Shown one piece after another: positions 26,776 to 35,816 of a stretch of DNA of 56,187 nucleotides. Source of the DNA: Oceanospirillaceae bacterium (GTDB taxonomy: Bacteria > Pseudomonadota > Gammaproteobacteria > Pseudomonadales > Balneatricaceae). The position numbers were made by a program, and so were the translations under genes. The stretch lies in the NCBI GenBank assembly GCA_024640955.1, contig JAHEDZ010000009.1, positions 20,531 to 76,717 of the forward strand, given 5' to 3'. The notes below the pieces were generated by a model that worked only from the letters and a program-made list of their open reading frames with translations, was not told the origin of the DNA and made no database searches. Numbering within the stretch: position 1 is the first letter of the stretch; each line of letters begins with the position of its first letter.

Positions 26776-28279
26776 GGGTAGCCCCTTTCGTATCTTGCTG
26801 TGACTCTACAGTCGCATTCGGTGTGATGTTCATATCGAGAGAGCGGTACTCCTGACAGCTACGCAGCGTCGGGATACCCTTGCCCGGATTCAGCAGCTCT
26901 TTCTGATCAAATGCGCGCTTAAGTTCGTGGAACTGCACTATCTCGGCATCGTTGAACTGAGCTGGCATCTGGCGCAGCTTTTCATAGCCAACACCGTGCT
27001 CGCCGGTGATACACCCCCCCACCTCGACACAGAGTTCCAGAATCTTGCCGCCAAACTCCTCGGTGCGTTCAAGTTCACCAGGCACGTTTGCATCAAATAG
27101 TATTAACGGGTGCAGGTTGCCGTCACCGGCATGGAATACGTTAGCTACGCGCAGACCGTAGTGGTCAGACATCTTCTGCATCTCTAGCAGCACGTGACTC
27201 AACTGACCACGCGGAATAGTTCCATCCATGCAGTAGTAATCAGGGGATATACGACCCACAGCAGGGAAAGCTGACTTGCGACCCGCCCAAAGACGCGCGC
27301 GCTCCTCTTCAGACTGCGAGGTGCGAACTGATGTCGCACCCAGTTTATGAAACAGCGCTTCAACCGCCGCTATATGCTCATCAACCTCTTCGTTGGTGCC
27401 ATCCACTTCACACAAGAGCAACGCCTGCGCATCTAAAGGATAACCAGCTTTGGCGAAGTCCTCGGCCGCCTGAATGGCAAAACCATCCATCATCTCCAGG
27501 CCACCAGGGATGATACCCTGAGCGATGATTTCACCCACGGCGTCGCCCGCCTTGGTGACATTATCGAAGCCAGCAACAACAACCTGCGCGCGCTCAGGGC
27601 GCGGTAAGAGTTTAACGCGTACTTCGGTCACTACGCCAAGAAGCCCCTCGGAGCCTGTAAAGAGCGCCATTAAATCCATGCCGCAGCTGTCCAACCCCTC
27701 TGAGCCGATGGTAAGTAGTTCGCCCTCCATCGTCAGGAACTGCACACTCAACAGGTTGTGTACCGTCAGTCCATATTTCAGACAGTGCACACCGCCAGAA
27801 TTCTCAGCGACATTACCACCGATTGAGCAAGCGATCTGCGAGGATGGATCAGGCCCGTAATAGAGCCCCATCGGTGCAGCCGACTCACTGATGGCTAGGT
27901 TGCGAACACCCGGCTGTACACGAGCCGCGCGTGACACAGTATCGATCTCCAAGATCTTGTTGAACTTGGCCATTGATAGCACCACACCCTCGGAGTGCGG
28001 CATGGCACCGGCACAGAGCCCCGTACCGGCACCGCGAGCGACCACCGGCACACCCTCTGCGTGGCAGATCTGCAGCACGCGTTGAGCCTGCTCAACGGTC
28101 TCCGGCAGCACAACAATCAGCGCCTCTTCGCAGTAGGCTGACAGACCATCACACTCGTACGGCTTCAGGGTCTCCTCATCGGCGATTACGTAATGCGGGT
28201 CGATAAATTCAGCAAAGCGCTGTGCCAGCGACTGTCGCTGAGCAAATTGCTCTGCGGTACGGGCTGTTGAAGTCTGCAT
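26768..28279 (-). CDS. glcD: Glycolate oxidase catalytic FAD subunit
   Basis: About 503 residues, from the ATG at 28279, which has AGAGGA 8 bp upstream; the ATG at 28288 is adjacent to that motif and less likely. FAD-domain signatures are VVARGAGTGLCAGAMP and GPDPSSQIACSIGGNVAENSGG-type sequence in the N-terminal half, and the C-terminal HAGDGNLHPLILFD and GGCITGEHGVG carry metal and substrate residues of the D-lactate/glycolate dehydrogenase family. It is the second gene of the operon after glcG. Confidence 0.96.
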   Translation of the reverse strand: MQTSTARTAEQFAQRQSLAQRFAEFIDPHYVIADEETLKPYECDGLSAYCEEALIVVLPETVEQAQRVLQICHAEGVPVVARGAGTGLCAGAMPHSEGVVLSMAKFNKILEIDTVSRAARVQPGVRNLAISESAAPMGLYYGPDPSSQIACSIGGNVAENSGGVHCLKYGLTVHNLLSVQFLTMEGELLTIGSEGLDSCGMDLMALFTGSEGLLGVVTEVRVKLLPRPERAQVVVAGFDNVTKAGDAVGEIIAQGIIPGGLEMMDGFAIQAAEDFAKAGYPLDAQALLLCEVDGTNEEVDEHIAAVEALFHKLGATSVRTSQSEEERARLWAGRKSAFPAVGRISPDYYCMDGTIPRGQLSHVLLEMQKMSDHYGLRVANVFHAGDGNLHPLILFDANVPGELERTEEFGGKILELCVEVGGCITGEHGVGYEKLRQMPAQFNDAEIVQFHELKRAFDQKELLNPGKGIPTLRSCQEYRSLDMNITPNATVESQQDTKGATHG

Positions 28280-28366
28280 CCGAACCATCCTCTTAATCAG
28301 TTAGCGCAGTCAAGCGCCAGACGCAGCCCCACTATGAGCGGGCTACTAAAATTTCGCGCTAAAATT

Positions 28367-28798
28367 CTAGCTTATAGAAGCCAGGAAATGCTCTACACCA
28401 GCCGTAGCGCACTCAAGATCCTGACTCGGCGTACCGCTGCTAAGGCCAACACCACCAACACAAACACCATCAACAAAGATCGGTAGGCCGCCACCCACAA
28501 TACATAAGCGCCCAGCCATAGCGGTGTGGATACCAAACAGCATATTGTCAGCACCCGGCACGCACCCTGCGTGGTATTCATGTGTCGCCTTACGCGCAGA
28601 GGCCGCGGTAAATGCTTTGTCTTGCGCCAAGGTAATACTGTGGATCTTACCGCCATCCATGCGCTCAAAGGCCAGCAAGTTGCCTGACTCATCAGTTACG
28701 GCAATACACATCGGCACGCCGATCTCTTGCGCTTTGGCGCGTGCGCCAGCTAGTACTACTTGAGCATCACTCTGATCTAAACGTTGCACTGTTAACAT
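28367..28798 (-). CDS. glcG: GlcG/HbpS-family protein
   Basis: 143 residues. The family core is seen in IAVTDESGNLLAFERMDG, the KAFTAASARKAT helix and GGGLPIFVDGVCVGGVGLSSG. Family members include heme-binding HbpS and the GlcG protein encoded with glycolate oxidase in E. coli, whose precise role is unclear. Here it leads the operon, whereas in E. coli glcG follows glcF. The promoter region upstream carries two TGGT-N3-ACCA sites. Confidence 0.9.
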   Translation of the reverse strand: MLTVQRLDQSDAQVVLAGARAKAQEIGVPMCIAVTDESGNLLAFERMDGGKIHSITLAQDKAFTAASARKATHEYHAGCVPGADNMLFGIHTAMAGRLCIVGGGLPIFVDGVCVGGVGLSSGTPSQDLECATAGVEHFLASIS

Positions 28799-28878
28799 TT
28801 CTAGCTCCTAAACCGCGTCAAGTTAGCGGTCGTTATCGAATTTTCTTAAATCTACAGCAACAATCAAACTAAGAAACC

Positions 28879-28893
28879 ACTGGTCAGACCAGT
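28879..28893. promoter_or_regulatory. GntR/FadR-type operator ACTGGTCAGACCAGT
   Basis: Perfect 15-bp palindrome with 7-bp arms around one central base, containing the TGGT-N3-ACCA half-site arrangement used by FadR-subfamily regulators. It sits 80 bp upstream of glcG, between glcG and the divergent GntR-type gene, so it is probably the binding site of that regulator. Confidence 0.75.
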
Positions 28894-28985
28894 ATTTTGT
28901 AAACTACACTTTCACATTGTGAATATTAGCGATGAAATTTGGTCGTACTAGCACTTAATTGCAGCAGCGAGCGTTACACATCAAC

Positions 28986-28996
28986 TGGTCCTACCA
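28986..28996. promoter_or_regulatory. Second TGGT-N3-ACCA site, near the regulator start
   Basis: TGGTCCTACCA has the same half-sites and 3-bp spacer as the site at 28881, but with no longer arms. It ends 15 bp before the TTG start of the regulator gene, a position suited to autorepression. Confidence 0.6.
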
Positions 28997-29011
28997 CGAG
29001 AGAAGAGCCGT

Positions 29012-29746
29012 TTGAAAGACAAATCTAAAACCATATCCCAATCAATTGCCTATCGCTTAGAGCAGATGATTTTGGATGGCAGCCTACCACCAGAGAAGAA
29101 GCTACCCTCAGAGCGCCAGTTGGCAGAGCGCCTGGGCGTCTCCCGCTCAGTAGTACGCGAAGCACTGCGGGAGTTGGCAGGTAGAGGTATCGTAGAGACG
29201 ATTCATGGCCGTGGTTCTTTCGCCAAAAAAGTGATCGAAGAGATCGGCGAAACAAGTCCACTAATGGAGCTCTATAACACCCACGCTCGCACGCTCTACG
29301 ATCTTTATGAGGTCCGCGCCCTGTTAGAGGGGGAAGCGGCTGCACTGGCGGCGGAGAATGGTACTCAGGAGGAGCACTACGCCATTACCAAGGCGTTTAA
29401 GGAGATGGAGGCTGTGCCCGCTCCGGCTAACTTCGCGCTGGATTATACCTTCCACCTTCGGATCGTAGAGGCCTCACACAACCCCGTACTCGTGCATCTG
29501 CTGGCGAGCCTGAAGAGTCCACTCCTTAAAAGTGTGGTGACCTCGCTGAGTAACCTGGTGCATCGCGAAACCTTCCGTGAGCATATCGAGCGCCACCACA
29601 AACAGATCTACAATGCGATTATCAGCCGCAACGCCGTCTGGGCACGCAAATCAGCAGCCACGCATGTCAAATACGTCAGCGACGCACTGCAGAACTTAGA
29701 AGCCAGCGATCAGCCGGTTATTCGCGACTTTAGCATTGAACTTTAA
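29012..29746 (+). CDS. glcC: GntR/FadR-type transcriptional regulator of the glycolate operon
   Basis: 244 residues. A winged helix-turn-helix fills the first ~75 residues (KLPSERQLAERLGVSRSVVREALRELAGRGI), followed by an all-helical FCD ligand domain with YEVRALLEGEAAALAA and the metal-type histidines in YTFHLRIVEASHNP and HHKQIYNAI. It starts at TTG with AGAAGAG just upstream, because the next ATG would cut the DNA-binding domain. Divergence from glcGDEF and two FadR-type sites in between support the GlcC assignment; PdhR- or LldR-like regulators of the same subfamily are the alternatives. Confidence 0.88.
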   Translation: MKDKSKTISQSIAYRLEQMILDGSLPPEKKLPSERQLAERLGVSRSVVREALRELAGRGIVETIHGRGSFAKKVIEEIGETSPLMELYNTHARTLYDLYEVRALLEGEAAALAAENGTQEEHYAITKAFKEMEAVPAPANFALDYTFHLRIVEASHNPVLVHLLASLKSPLLKSVVTSLSNLVHRETFREHIERHHKQIYNAIISRNAVWARKSAATHVKYVSDALQNLEASDQPVIRDFSIEL

Positions 29747-30393
29747 CTCAGCTCGCCCCGTTTGATCGCTACAAGTGAGTCCTCAAGGGACCTGTCGAGT
29801 CGGGTGGCTATCGAGAAATGTTCCATCGGCAAGTAATCTGCCGCTGGCACCGCAACCACTTTCATACTGGCGGCTCGCGCCGCGATGACACCATTGAGCG
29901 AATCCTCAAATACCCAGCAATCAAAAGGGTCAGCATGTAAGCGCTCAGAAGCTTGCAGGAATACCTCTGGGTGTGGTTTGGAGGCTTTTGCCTCAGCGCC
30001 CGAGGTGATCACTTCGATCGGTAGTTGGTGACGTTCGACCACAGCTTCGATTAGCGGGCGTGGTGTCGATGAGGCGATCGCCATAGGCACTCGCTCTGCC
30101 TGCAAGTGGTCAATCAACTCCTGCGCACCGGGTAGCAGCGGCGCATCCACGATACGCTGCGCCATCATTGATAGAATTAACTCGATTAGCGCCGGCTGAT
30201 CGACCTCTATCTGCGGATTATCCAAGGCTACCAAGCGCACAAAATCGCGTGTTGCCCGCCCCGTAAACCGTTTTAACTGTTCGGGGGTAAGGTGCAGTCC
30301 AAGCGCATGCTGTAACGCTTCGCTCTCAACTCGCTTCCAGGTGGGCTCTGAGTCAATCAACAGCCCGTCCATATCAAAAATTACGTTAATCAC
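29743..30393 (-). CDS. hxpB: HAD-family sugar/hexitol phosphatase (HxpB/YniC-like)
   Basis: 216 residues with all HAD motifs: FDMDGLLIDSEP (about 6-17, nucleophile and acid Asp), the SST motif in AIASSTPRP, Lys in KASKPHPEVFLQ, and the acidic FEDSLNGV. The cap type and sequence resemble HxpB/YniC, which removes phosphate from hexitol and 2-deoxyglucose phosphates. Because it lies beside glycolate genes, a 2-phosphoglycolate phosphatase role is possible. It overlaps the convergent glcC stop by 4 bp. Confidence 0.85.
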   Translation of the reverse strand: MINVIFDMDGLLIDSEPTWKRVESEALQHALGLHLTPEQLKRFTGRATRDFVRLVALDNPQIEVDQPALIELILSMMAQRIVDAPLLPGAQELIDHLQAERVPMAIASSTPRPLIEAVVERHQLPIEVITSGAEAKASKPHPEVFLQASERLHADPFDCWVFEDSLNGVIAARAASMKVVAVPAADYLPMEHFSIATRLDRSLEDSLVAIKRGELS

Positions 30394-30579
30394 AGCAATC
30401 GCGCTCGCTCATCTATAGGGTGAGAATTTATCAGCTAAATATTCTCCTTTTATCTCCTTAATTAGTCGATAGCGTCATGTAATTGTCTTCCTTATGTCAT
30501 ATGCTCTTACGCAAATTTCTCATCACGCTTCTGCAGACGCAAGTAGACGCACATTGATACACATTAGAGGGAGTCATAG

Positions 30580-31761
30580 ATGACACGTGAAGTTGTAGTA
30601 CTCAGCGCAATGCGCTCACCCATCGGTGCTTTTGGCGGTAGCCTGAGCTCTATCGAACCCGCTGAGCTGGCCGGCACTGTAATGAAGGAAGCCGTGTCTC
30701 GTTCAAATGCAGACCCCGAGAAGATTCACTACGTGACCGTCGGTAACTGTATACCGACTGAGTCTCGCTACCCTTACGTTGCGCGTGTAGCCTCGATCCA
30801 GGCGGGTCTGCCAATGAACTCTGTGGCGATGGCGGTTAACCGTCTTTGTGCCTCTGGCCTACAGGCTGTTGTATCAAGTGCACAGCAGATCGAGCTCGGT
30901 CAGTGCGACTACGCTGTGGGCGGCGGCGTTGAGGTGATGTCACGTGGTACTTACATGGCACCGGCTATGCGTACCGGTGCCCGCATGGGTGACACAGGCA
31001 TGGTCGATGCAATGGTCTCTGTGCTGACTGACCCATTCGGTGCTGGCCACATGGGCATCACTGCAGAGAACCTGGCTGAGAAGTGGGAAATCACCCGCGA
31101 GGAGCAGGATGCATTTGCCGCCGAGTCTCAGCGTCGCGCTGCGTTTGCTATCGAAGAGGGTCGTTTCAAAGACCAGATCGTGCCTATCACGCTGAAGTCT
31201 CGTAAAGGTGAAACCATCTTTGATACTGACGAGTACCCTAAGCCAGGCACTACAGCTGAAAAACTCTCAGGCATGCGCCCAGCATTTAAGAAAGACGGTA
31301 CTGTAACGGCGGGTAACGCCTCTGGCATTAACGATGGTGCAGCCTTCTTGGTACTGGCTGACGCGGAAACGGCTAAAGCCAATGGTGAGACACCAATCGC
31401 TAAGATCGTCTCGTACGCGGTTGCTGGTGTTCCAAACCACATCATGGGTGAAGGTCCAATCCCGTCATCAAAAGCGGCGCTGGAGAAAGCTGGCCTGACG
31501 ATTGATGATATGGATGTAATCGAGTCCAACGAAGCCTTCGCTGCCCAAGCGATTGCGGTATCTAAAGGCCTAGGTCTGCCGGCAGATAAAACCAACCCGA
31601 ACGGCGGTGCAATTGCGCTGGGGCATCCAGTCGGCTGTTCAGGTGCATTTATCGCAACCAAAGCGATTCACGAACTGCAGCGCATTAACGGAAAATATGC
31701 ACTGGTAACCATGTGTATTGGCGGTGGTCAGGGCATTGCAGTCGTATTTGAACGCGTCTAA
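30580..31761 (+). CDS. Acetyl-CoA C-acyltransferase (thiolase)
   Basis: 393 residues. The nucleophile Cys90 is in NRLCASGLQAV. NEAFAAQ, GHPVGCSGA and the second catalytic Cys in CIGGGQG are all present, so it is an intact degradative or biosynthetic thiolase of the AtoB/PhaA/BktB group. GAGGGAG is 10 bp before the ATG. It is monocistronic with its own terminator, and no beta-oxidation or polyhydroxybutyrate genes are next to it, so the direction of use is open. Confidence 0.93.
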   Translation: MTREVVVLSAMRSPIGAFGGSLSSIEPAELAGTVMKEAVSRSNADPEKIHYVTVGNCIPTESRYPYVARVASIQAGLPMNSVAMAVNRLCASGLQAVVSSAQQIELGQCDYAVGGGVEVMSRGTYMAPAMRTGARMGDTGMVDAMVSVLTDPFGAGHMGITAENLAEKWEITREEQDAFAAESQRRAAFAIEEGRFKDQIVPITLKSRKGETIFDTDEYPKPGTTAEKLSGMRPAFKKDGTVTAGNASGINDGAAFLVLADAETAKANGETPIAKIVSYAVAGVPNHIMGEGPIPSSKAALEKAGLTIDDMDVIESNEAFAAQAIAVSKGLGLPADKTNPNGGAIALGHPVGCSGAFIATKAIHELQRINGKYALVTMCIGGGQGIAVVFERV

Positions 31762-31782
31762 TCAGGGCTCTCGAACCCAAAG

Positions 31783-31808
31783 AACCGGCCTTGTGCCGGT
31801 TTTTTTTT
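31783..31808 (+). terminator. Rho-independent terminator after thiolase
   Basis: AACCGGC / GCCGGTT, 7-bp stem with a CTTGT loop, followed by an unbroken run of eight T. Confidence 0.93.
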
Positions 31809-31923
31809 ATTGCTTGCATCATGCACCACAAACTCTATCGGCCGAAAACGGGAAAAACAGCGGTTTCTCGACTACTTTTAATAGACCCAATGACCGAATG
31901 ATTTTTGAGCCCAAACTGCGTAG

Positions 31924-34179
31924 ATGAAACCCGAATTAAAGCTATCGCCATTTGCCGAGGTGCGATTACCCGAGGATGTTCTCGCTCGCTTTGCAGCGCT
32001 CTTTGTACGGATCTGTCTGCTCATCTATCTTGTTCCGTTTGCTATCTCTGTTTACCTTCATACACTGGTCGAACCCACTCTACTGGCCATACCCCTAGTA
32101 GCGATCTACGGTTTTACTGCTCTGCTCGCATGGCGTCAGCATCTACTCGGCACACGTGCACAAATAGGCGCAATGATTTTCCTGCTCAGTATCGGGGCTG
32201 TCGCCGTAACTGTTCGTAACGAATCATTTCTGTCAGCGTCGACTACTGTGCTCTTTGCATCAATCGCCGTTTTGATGCTCTATGGTTTGCGCTCGACAAT
32301 TGCAGTATCACTACTCTTCCTCTTTGCCCTATTTGTACTCCATCTCAGTTTCGAACCACCCAACCTGATCTACGGCATCATCCAGATGGGGCTGGCGGTT
32401 GGTATTCAGGTTGGCTTTCTAATTGCGATAAACGCTCTATGGAATCTGTTTATCAGTAGTCGTCATCGTCTCGAGCAGACACTGAGGTTAACCGAAATCG
32501 CCTCAACTCAATCACGTATTGGCCTATTCCGACATGATCTGCAAAGCGACACCTGGATGGTCAATGAGGTCTACCGCCAGATGTACGGCATCAAACATGA
32601 CGAACAGATCCACGGGCGTGACCACGTGCTGGCTGCAGCCGATCCACGCGACATCCCCCATATAGCTGAAACCTTCAAAAAAGGTCTTGCGGTAGGCGAA
32701 TCTTTTTCGTTCGACCATAGGCTCGTTGGAGATTTGGGCGCACGTTGGGTACGAGTTAATCTCAATATACTCAAAGAGGATGAACATAAAGTTGCCTATG
32801 GCAGCGTTGTCGATATCCATGAGCAGAAGCTTCGCCAACACGAGCTTGACCAGGTGCATCAGCAGAATGCTGAGTTACTGGAGCATCTAACACTCGCGAC
32901 TGAGGAGGCGGATATTCGAATTATCGAAGAGAACCTGACTCAGGGTACAGCGCGTTTTCTTGCCCGGGGTAAAAGTCCGCTGCCAGAAGCCCTAACCTAT
33001 CGAGGTCGTCTGGAAATCATCCAACCCAATCATCGAGATGCTCTGGACCACGCCTATGCCGAGCCCGGCAATGTGGCTGAATACCCCATTATCGGCAAAA
33101 AATATGTAACCGGGACTGAGTGGTTTAAGCAACGTTATGTGCGAAAGATGGAGCAAGATGGTGATGAGATTGCCCTATTTATGGTAACAAGCGTCACCCA
33201 AGAGAAAAAATCTCAACTTCAACTTCAACGCAGCTTACATCAGGTGGAGAAGAGTCTAGCGCGTCAGGATGAGATCGCCAAAGCCGGAGAGATTGGTCTG
33301 TTTGAGTGGGCAGTCGAAAGCGACATCGTTCGCTCGAACGCCATCTTTAGAGAGCAGACTGGACTCGATGAGGAGCGCTACCCACTGCTCAAAGTGCAGC
33401 AGTTAACCGAGCTCTTCAATGACGCAGAGGGCCAAGCCTTCCTCCATCGAATGCGAAACGCTGCTGAGGCCGACGGAGCATTCGAATTTCAGGTAGAGCT
33501 TCAGATGGATGCTAATAAGAGCCGCTGGCTGCGCATAATCGCCTCAGCACATGAACCTGAGGGTGCAGGAAAACGCATCTACGCCAGTCTCATCGATCTA
33601 ACCGAGCAGCTTACTTTGGAACAGCAGCTCCGTGAGGCAAACACGAGGCTGGAGCAGCAGTCCCGTACCGACCCGTTGACGAAATTGGCCAACCGTCGAG
33701 AGATGGACGACTACATGAATTCGCAACTGAACCTCCGGCATCGTGACCCAGCCTCAAGTTTCAGTCTGGTGATGGCTGATATCGACTACTTCAAGACCTA
33801 CAACGACCACTATGGCCACCTAGCAGGAGATAAGGCTCTACAGCAGGTCGCGAGAATTCTGACTGATACCGCACGCCGTCCCGCTGACCTCGTCAGTCGC
33901 TTTGGCGGCGAAGAGTTTCTTCTGATTTTGCCTGATACTGATACAGCGGGCGCGAAGCTGCTATGTGGTCAGATTCGAGAAGCCCTAGCGCTTAGCGCGA
34001 TAGAACACGCTAAGTCGCCACTAGGAGAACTAACCCTCAGCTTAGGCATAACGACGCTTAAGCCGATGGAGTTGACGTCAATCCAAGCCCTCATCGATGC
34101 TGCCGACAACGCGCTTTACCTCGCCAAAGAGAACGGCCGCAACCGCACAGAGTACAAAGCGGTTTCTGAACTAACCTAG
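31924..34179 (+). CDS. Membrane diguanylate cyclase with PAS domains
   Basis: 751 residues. About six hydrophobic segments occupy residues ~22-180, followed by at least two PAS-like regions (about 190-300 and 455-560, each ending in the typical 'DIT/DLTE' linker) and possibly a third in between, a short coiled linker, and a C-terminal GGDEF domain. The active loop is GGEEF, with an RxxD product-inhibition site (RPAD) five residues before it, and DPLTKLANR at the domain start. It should make cyclic di-GMP and be feedback-inhibited. No ribosome binding site is obvious at the ATG. The signal sensed is unknown. Confidence 0.92.
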   Translation: MKPELKLSPFAEVRLPEDVLARFAALFVRICLLIYLVPFAISVYLHTLVEPTLLAIPLVAIYGFTALLAWRQHLLGTRAQIGAMIFLLSIGAVAVTVRNESFLSASTTVLFASIAVLMLYGLRSTIAVSLLFLFALFVLHLSFEPPNLIYGIIQMGLAVGIQVGFLIAINALWNLFISSRHRLEQTLRLTEIASTQSRIGLFRHDLQSDTWMVNEVYRQMYGIKHDEQIHGRDHVLAAADPRDIPHIAETFKKGLAVGESFSFDHRLVGDLGARWVRVNLNILKEDEHKVAYGSVVDIHEQKLRQHELDQVHQQNAELLEHLTLATEEADIRIIEENLTQGTARFLARGKSPLPEALTYRGRLEIIQPNHRDALDHAYAEPGNVAEYPIIGKKYVTGTEWFKQRYVRKMEQDGDEIALFMVTSVTQEKKSQLQLQRSLHQVEKSLARQDEIAKAGEIGLFEWAVESDIVRSNAIFREQTGLDEERYPLLKVQQLTELFNDAEGQAFLHRMRNAAEADGAFEFQVELQMDANKSRWLRIIASAHEPEGAGKRIYASLIDLTEQLTLEQQLREANTRLEQQSRTDPLTKLANRREMDDYMNSQLNLRHRDPASSFSLVMADIDYFKTYNDHYGHLAGDKALQQVARILTDTARRPADLVSRFGGEEFLLILPDTDTAGAKLLCGQIREALALSAIEHAKSPLGELTLSLGITTLKPMELTSIQALIDAADNALYLAKENGRNRTEYKAVSELT

Positions 34180-34235
34180 AGATCTCAGATCTAACTCACT
34201 GCGTATCTGTGCAACATAAAAAAAGGAGCACAACC

Positions 34236-34733
34236 ATGCAGACCACCCGTTTAGATATCCTAATGAACACCTGCGGCGACCTTCCCGCTTTAGGTACAAC
34301 CGCACCTGACTTTACGCTAGCCGATACCGCACTAAACGATATTAGCCTGAGCGATTTTGCCGGCGAGACACTGGTTCTGAATATCTTTCCAAGCATTGAC
34401 ACGCCGACTTGCCAAAAGTCCGTTCGTCAGTTCAACGAGCGCCTGAACGCAATCGACGGTGTTAAGGTGCTCAACGTATCGGTTGACCTCCCCTTCGCGC
34501 AAGCACGCTTTTGTGCGGCCGAAGGCCTGGAGCGGGTTGCTAATGCATCAGCCTTCCGCTCGCCAGAGTTTGGTAACGACTACGGCATTGAGATTATCGA
34601 CACCCAGCGCCGCGGTCTATTTGCACGCGCTGTGGTTGTCATCCGAGACGGCAAAGTTCTCTTCTCTGAACTGGTAAAAGAGCTGACCGAAGAGCCCAAC
34701 TACGAAGCCGTACTCGCAGCGGCACAGGGCTAG
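34236..34733 (+). CDS. tpx: Thiol peroxidase (Tpx, atypical 2-Cys peroxiredoxin)
   Basis: 165 residues from the ATG at 34236, which has AAGGAG 7 bp upstream; the earlier ATG at 34209 precedes that site. Peroxidatic Cys59 lies in SIDTPTCQKS and the resolving Cys93 in ARFCAAEG, the Tpx-specific arrangement. It reduces hydroperoxides with thioredoxin. The N-terminus differs from E. coli Tpx, but the core matches. It is transcribed alone. Confidence 0.93.
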   Translation: MQTTRLDILMNTCGDLPALGTTAPDFTLADTALNDISLSDFAGETLVLNIFPSIDTPTCQKSVRQFNERLNAIDGVKVLNVSVDLPFAQARFCAAEGLERVANASAFRSPEFGNDYGIEIIDTQRRGLFARAVVVIRDGKVLFSELVKELTEEPNYEAVLAAAQG

Positions 34734-34760
34734 TGAGCGCGTCACTTCTCAGAGTTCAAT

Positions 34761-34816
34761 TGATAGCTCTTCCCTGCTAGGCTAGGCACACGATTTAGTC
34801 AACGGAAGAGCTATCA
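34761..34816 (+). promoter_or_regulatory. 13-bp perfect inverted repeat covering the ribosome binding site of the next gene
   Basis: TGATAGCTCTTCC (34761-34773) and GGAAGAGCTATCA (34804-34816) are perfect complements separated by 30 bp. The right arm contains the GGAAGAG that serves as Shine-Dalgarno for the aldo/keto reductase ATG at 34821. The left arm overlaps a possible -35 hexamer TTGATA (34760). It could be a repressor site pair or, if transcribed whole, a stem that hides the ribosome binding site. Confidence 0.6.
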
Positions 34817-34820
34817 CCCT

Positions 34821-35807
34821 ATGAGCGACAAACTCGAGCTATTTAAATCATCTCCTATAGGCCTGGGCTGTATGAACATGTCCCACGCCTACAACACACC
34901 AGTATCCGATGACGATGCGATCCACGGTTTCCGCGAAGCCTTTGAGATGGGCTACCGTCATTTTGATACAGCGACCCTCTACGGCGGCGGCAAGAACGAA
35001 ACGCTCGTCGGTGAGGCACTTAAATCTGTGCGCAACGAGATCTTTCTCGCCAGTAAGTGCGTGCTCTACGTAGAACCCGGCAAAGGCAAAGCACTCGATG
35101 GTCGCCCTGAAACAATTAAAGCTCAATGTGAGGCGAGCTTGCGGCGCCTGCAGACCGACCATATCGATCTTTACTACCTGCACCGACTGGATGCGAATGT
35201 ACCGATTGAAGAGTCAGCTGGAGCGCTGAGTGATCTGATCCGTGAAGGCAAAATCGCCCACTACGGTGTCTCTGAGATGTCTGCCGAAACTATCCGCCGC
35301 GCGCACAACGAGCACCCTGTTACCGCTGTTCAGACCGAGTACTCACTCTGGACCCGCAACCCAGAGATCGCTGTTCTGGAGGCATGCAAAGAGTTAGATA
35401 TCACCTTTGTCGCGTTTAGCCCGCTGGCGCGAGGCTTCCTGAGTATGACTTTTGATGATCCGGCCGAACTGGTTGAGAGTGATATTCGCCGTGCGATGCC
35501 GCGTTTCTACCCGGAAAACTTCCCCGCCAACAGGGCACTGCTGGCTGAGTATGCTCAAATTGCCAAGGAGCAGAACTGTACTCCGGCGCAGCTAGCACTG
35601 GCTTGGGTTCGAGCTAAAGATCCCGCCATCGTATCGATCCCAGGAACACGTTTCATCGATCACATGCGTGACAACCTGGCAGCGGCGGATATTCAACTCT
35701 CTGCCGATGCGGTGTATCGATTGGATCAGCTGATTAACGACGAAACTGTGACCGGTCAACGCTACAGCGCCGGCCAACAGGTTGAGATTGATACCGAACA
35801 GTTCTAA
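34821..35807 (+). CDS. Aldo/keto reductase
   Basis: 328 residues, an AKR of the YakC/AKR13-like group. The catalytic tetrad is readable from DTATLYGGGKNE (Asp, Tyr), the Lys in FLASKC, and the His in YYLHRLD. NADPH-binding residues lie in SIPGTRFIDHMRDN near the C-terminus. It reduces aldehydes or ketones with NADPH; the natural substrate is unknown. A perfect inverted repeat sits directly over its ribosome binding site. Confidence 0.92.
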   Translation: MSDKLELFKSSPIGLGCMNMSHAYNTPVSDDDAIHGFREAFEMGYRHFDTATLYGGGKNETLVGEALKSVRNEIFLASKCVLYVEPGKGKALDGRPETIKAQCEASLRRLQTDHIDLYYLHRLDANVPIEESAGALSDLIREGKIAHYGVSEMSAETIRRAHNEHPVTAVQTEYSLWTRNPEIAVLEACKELDITFVAFSPLARGFLSMTFDDPAELVESDIRRAMPRFYPENFPANRALLAEYAQIAKEQNCTPAQLALAWVRAKDPAIVSIPGTRFIDHMRDNLAAADIQLSADAVYRLDQLINDETVTGQRYSAGQQVEIDTEQF

Positions 35808-35816
35808 TCAGCCGCT

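Noticed and set aside
30421-30445. GAGAAT/ATTCTC inverted repeat upstream of the thiolase gene as a terminator or operator
   Set aside because: Only 6 AT-rich base pairs around a 13-nt loop; this could occur by chance.
31128-31661. 177-codon minus-strand frame inside the thiolase gene
   Set aside because: Antisense to an intact thiolase with conserved catalytic residues; composition typical of a reverse-frame shadow.
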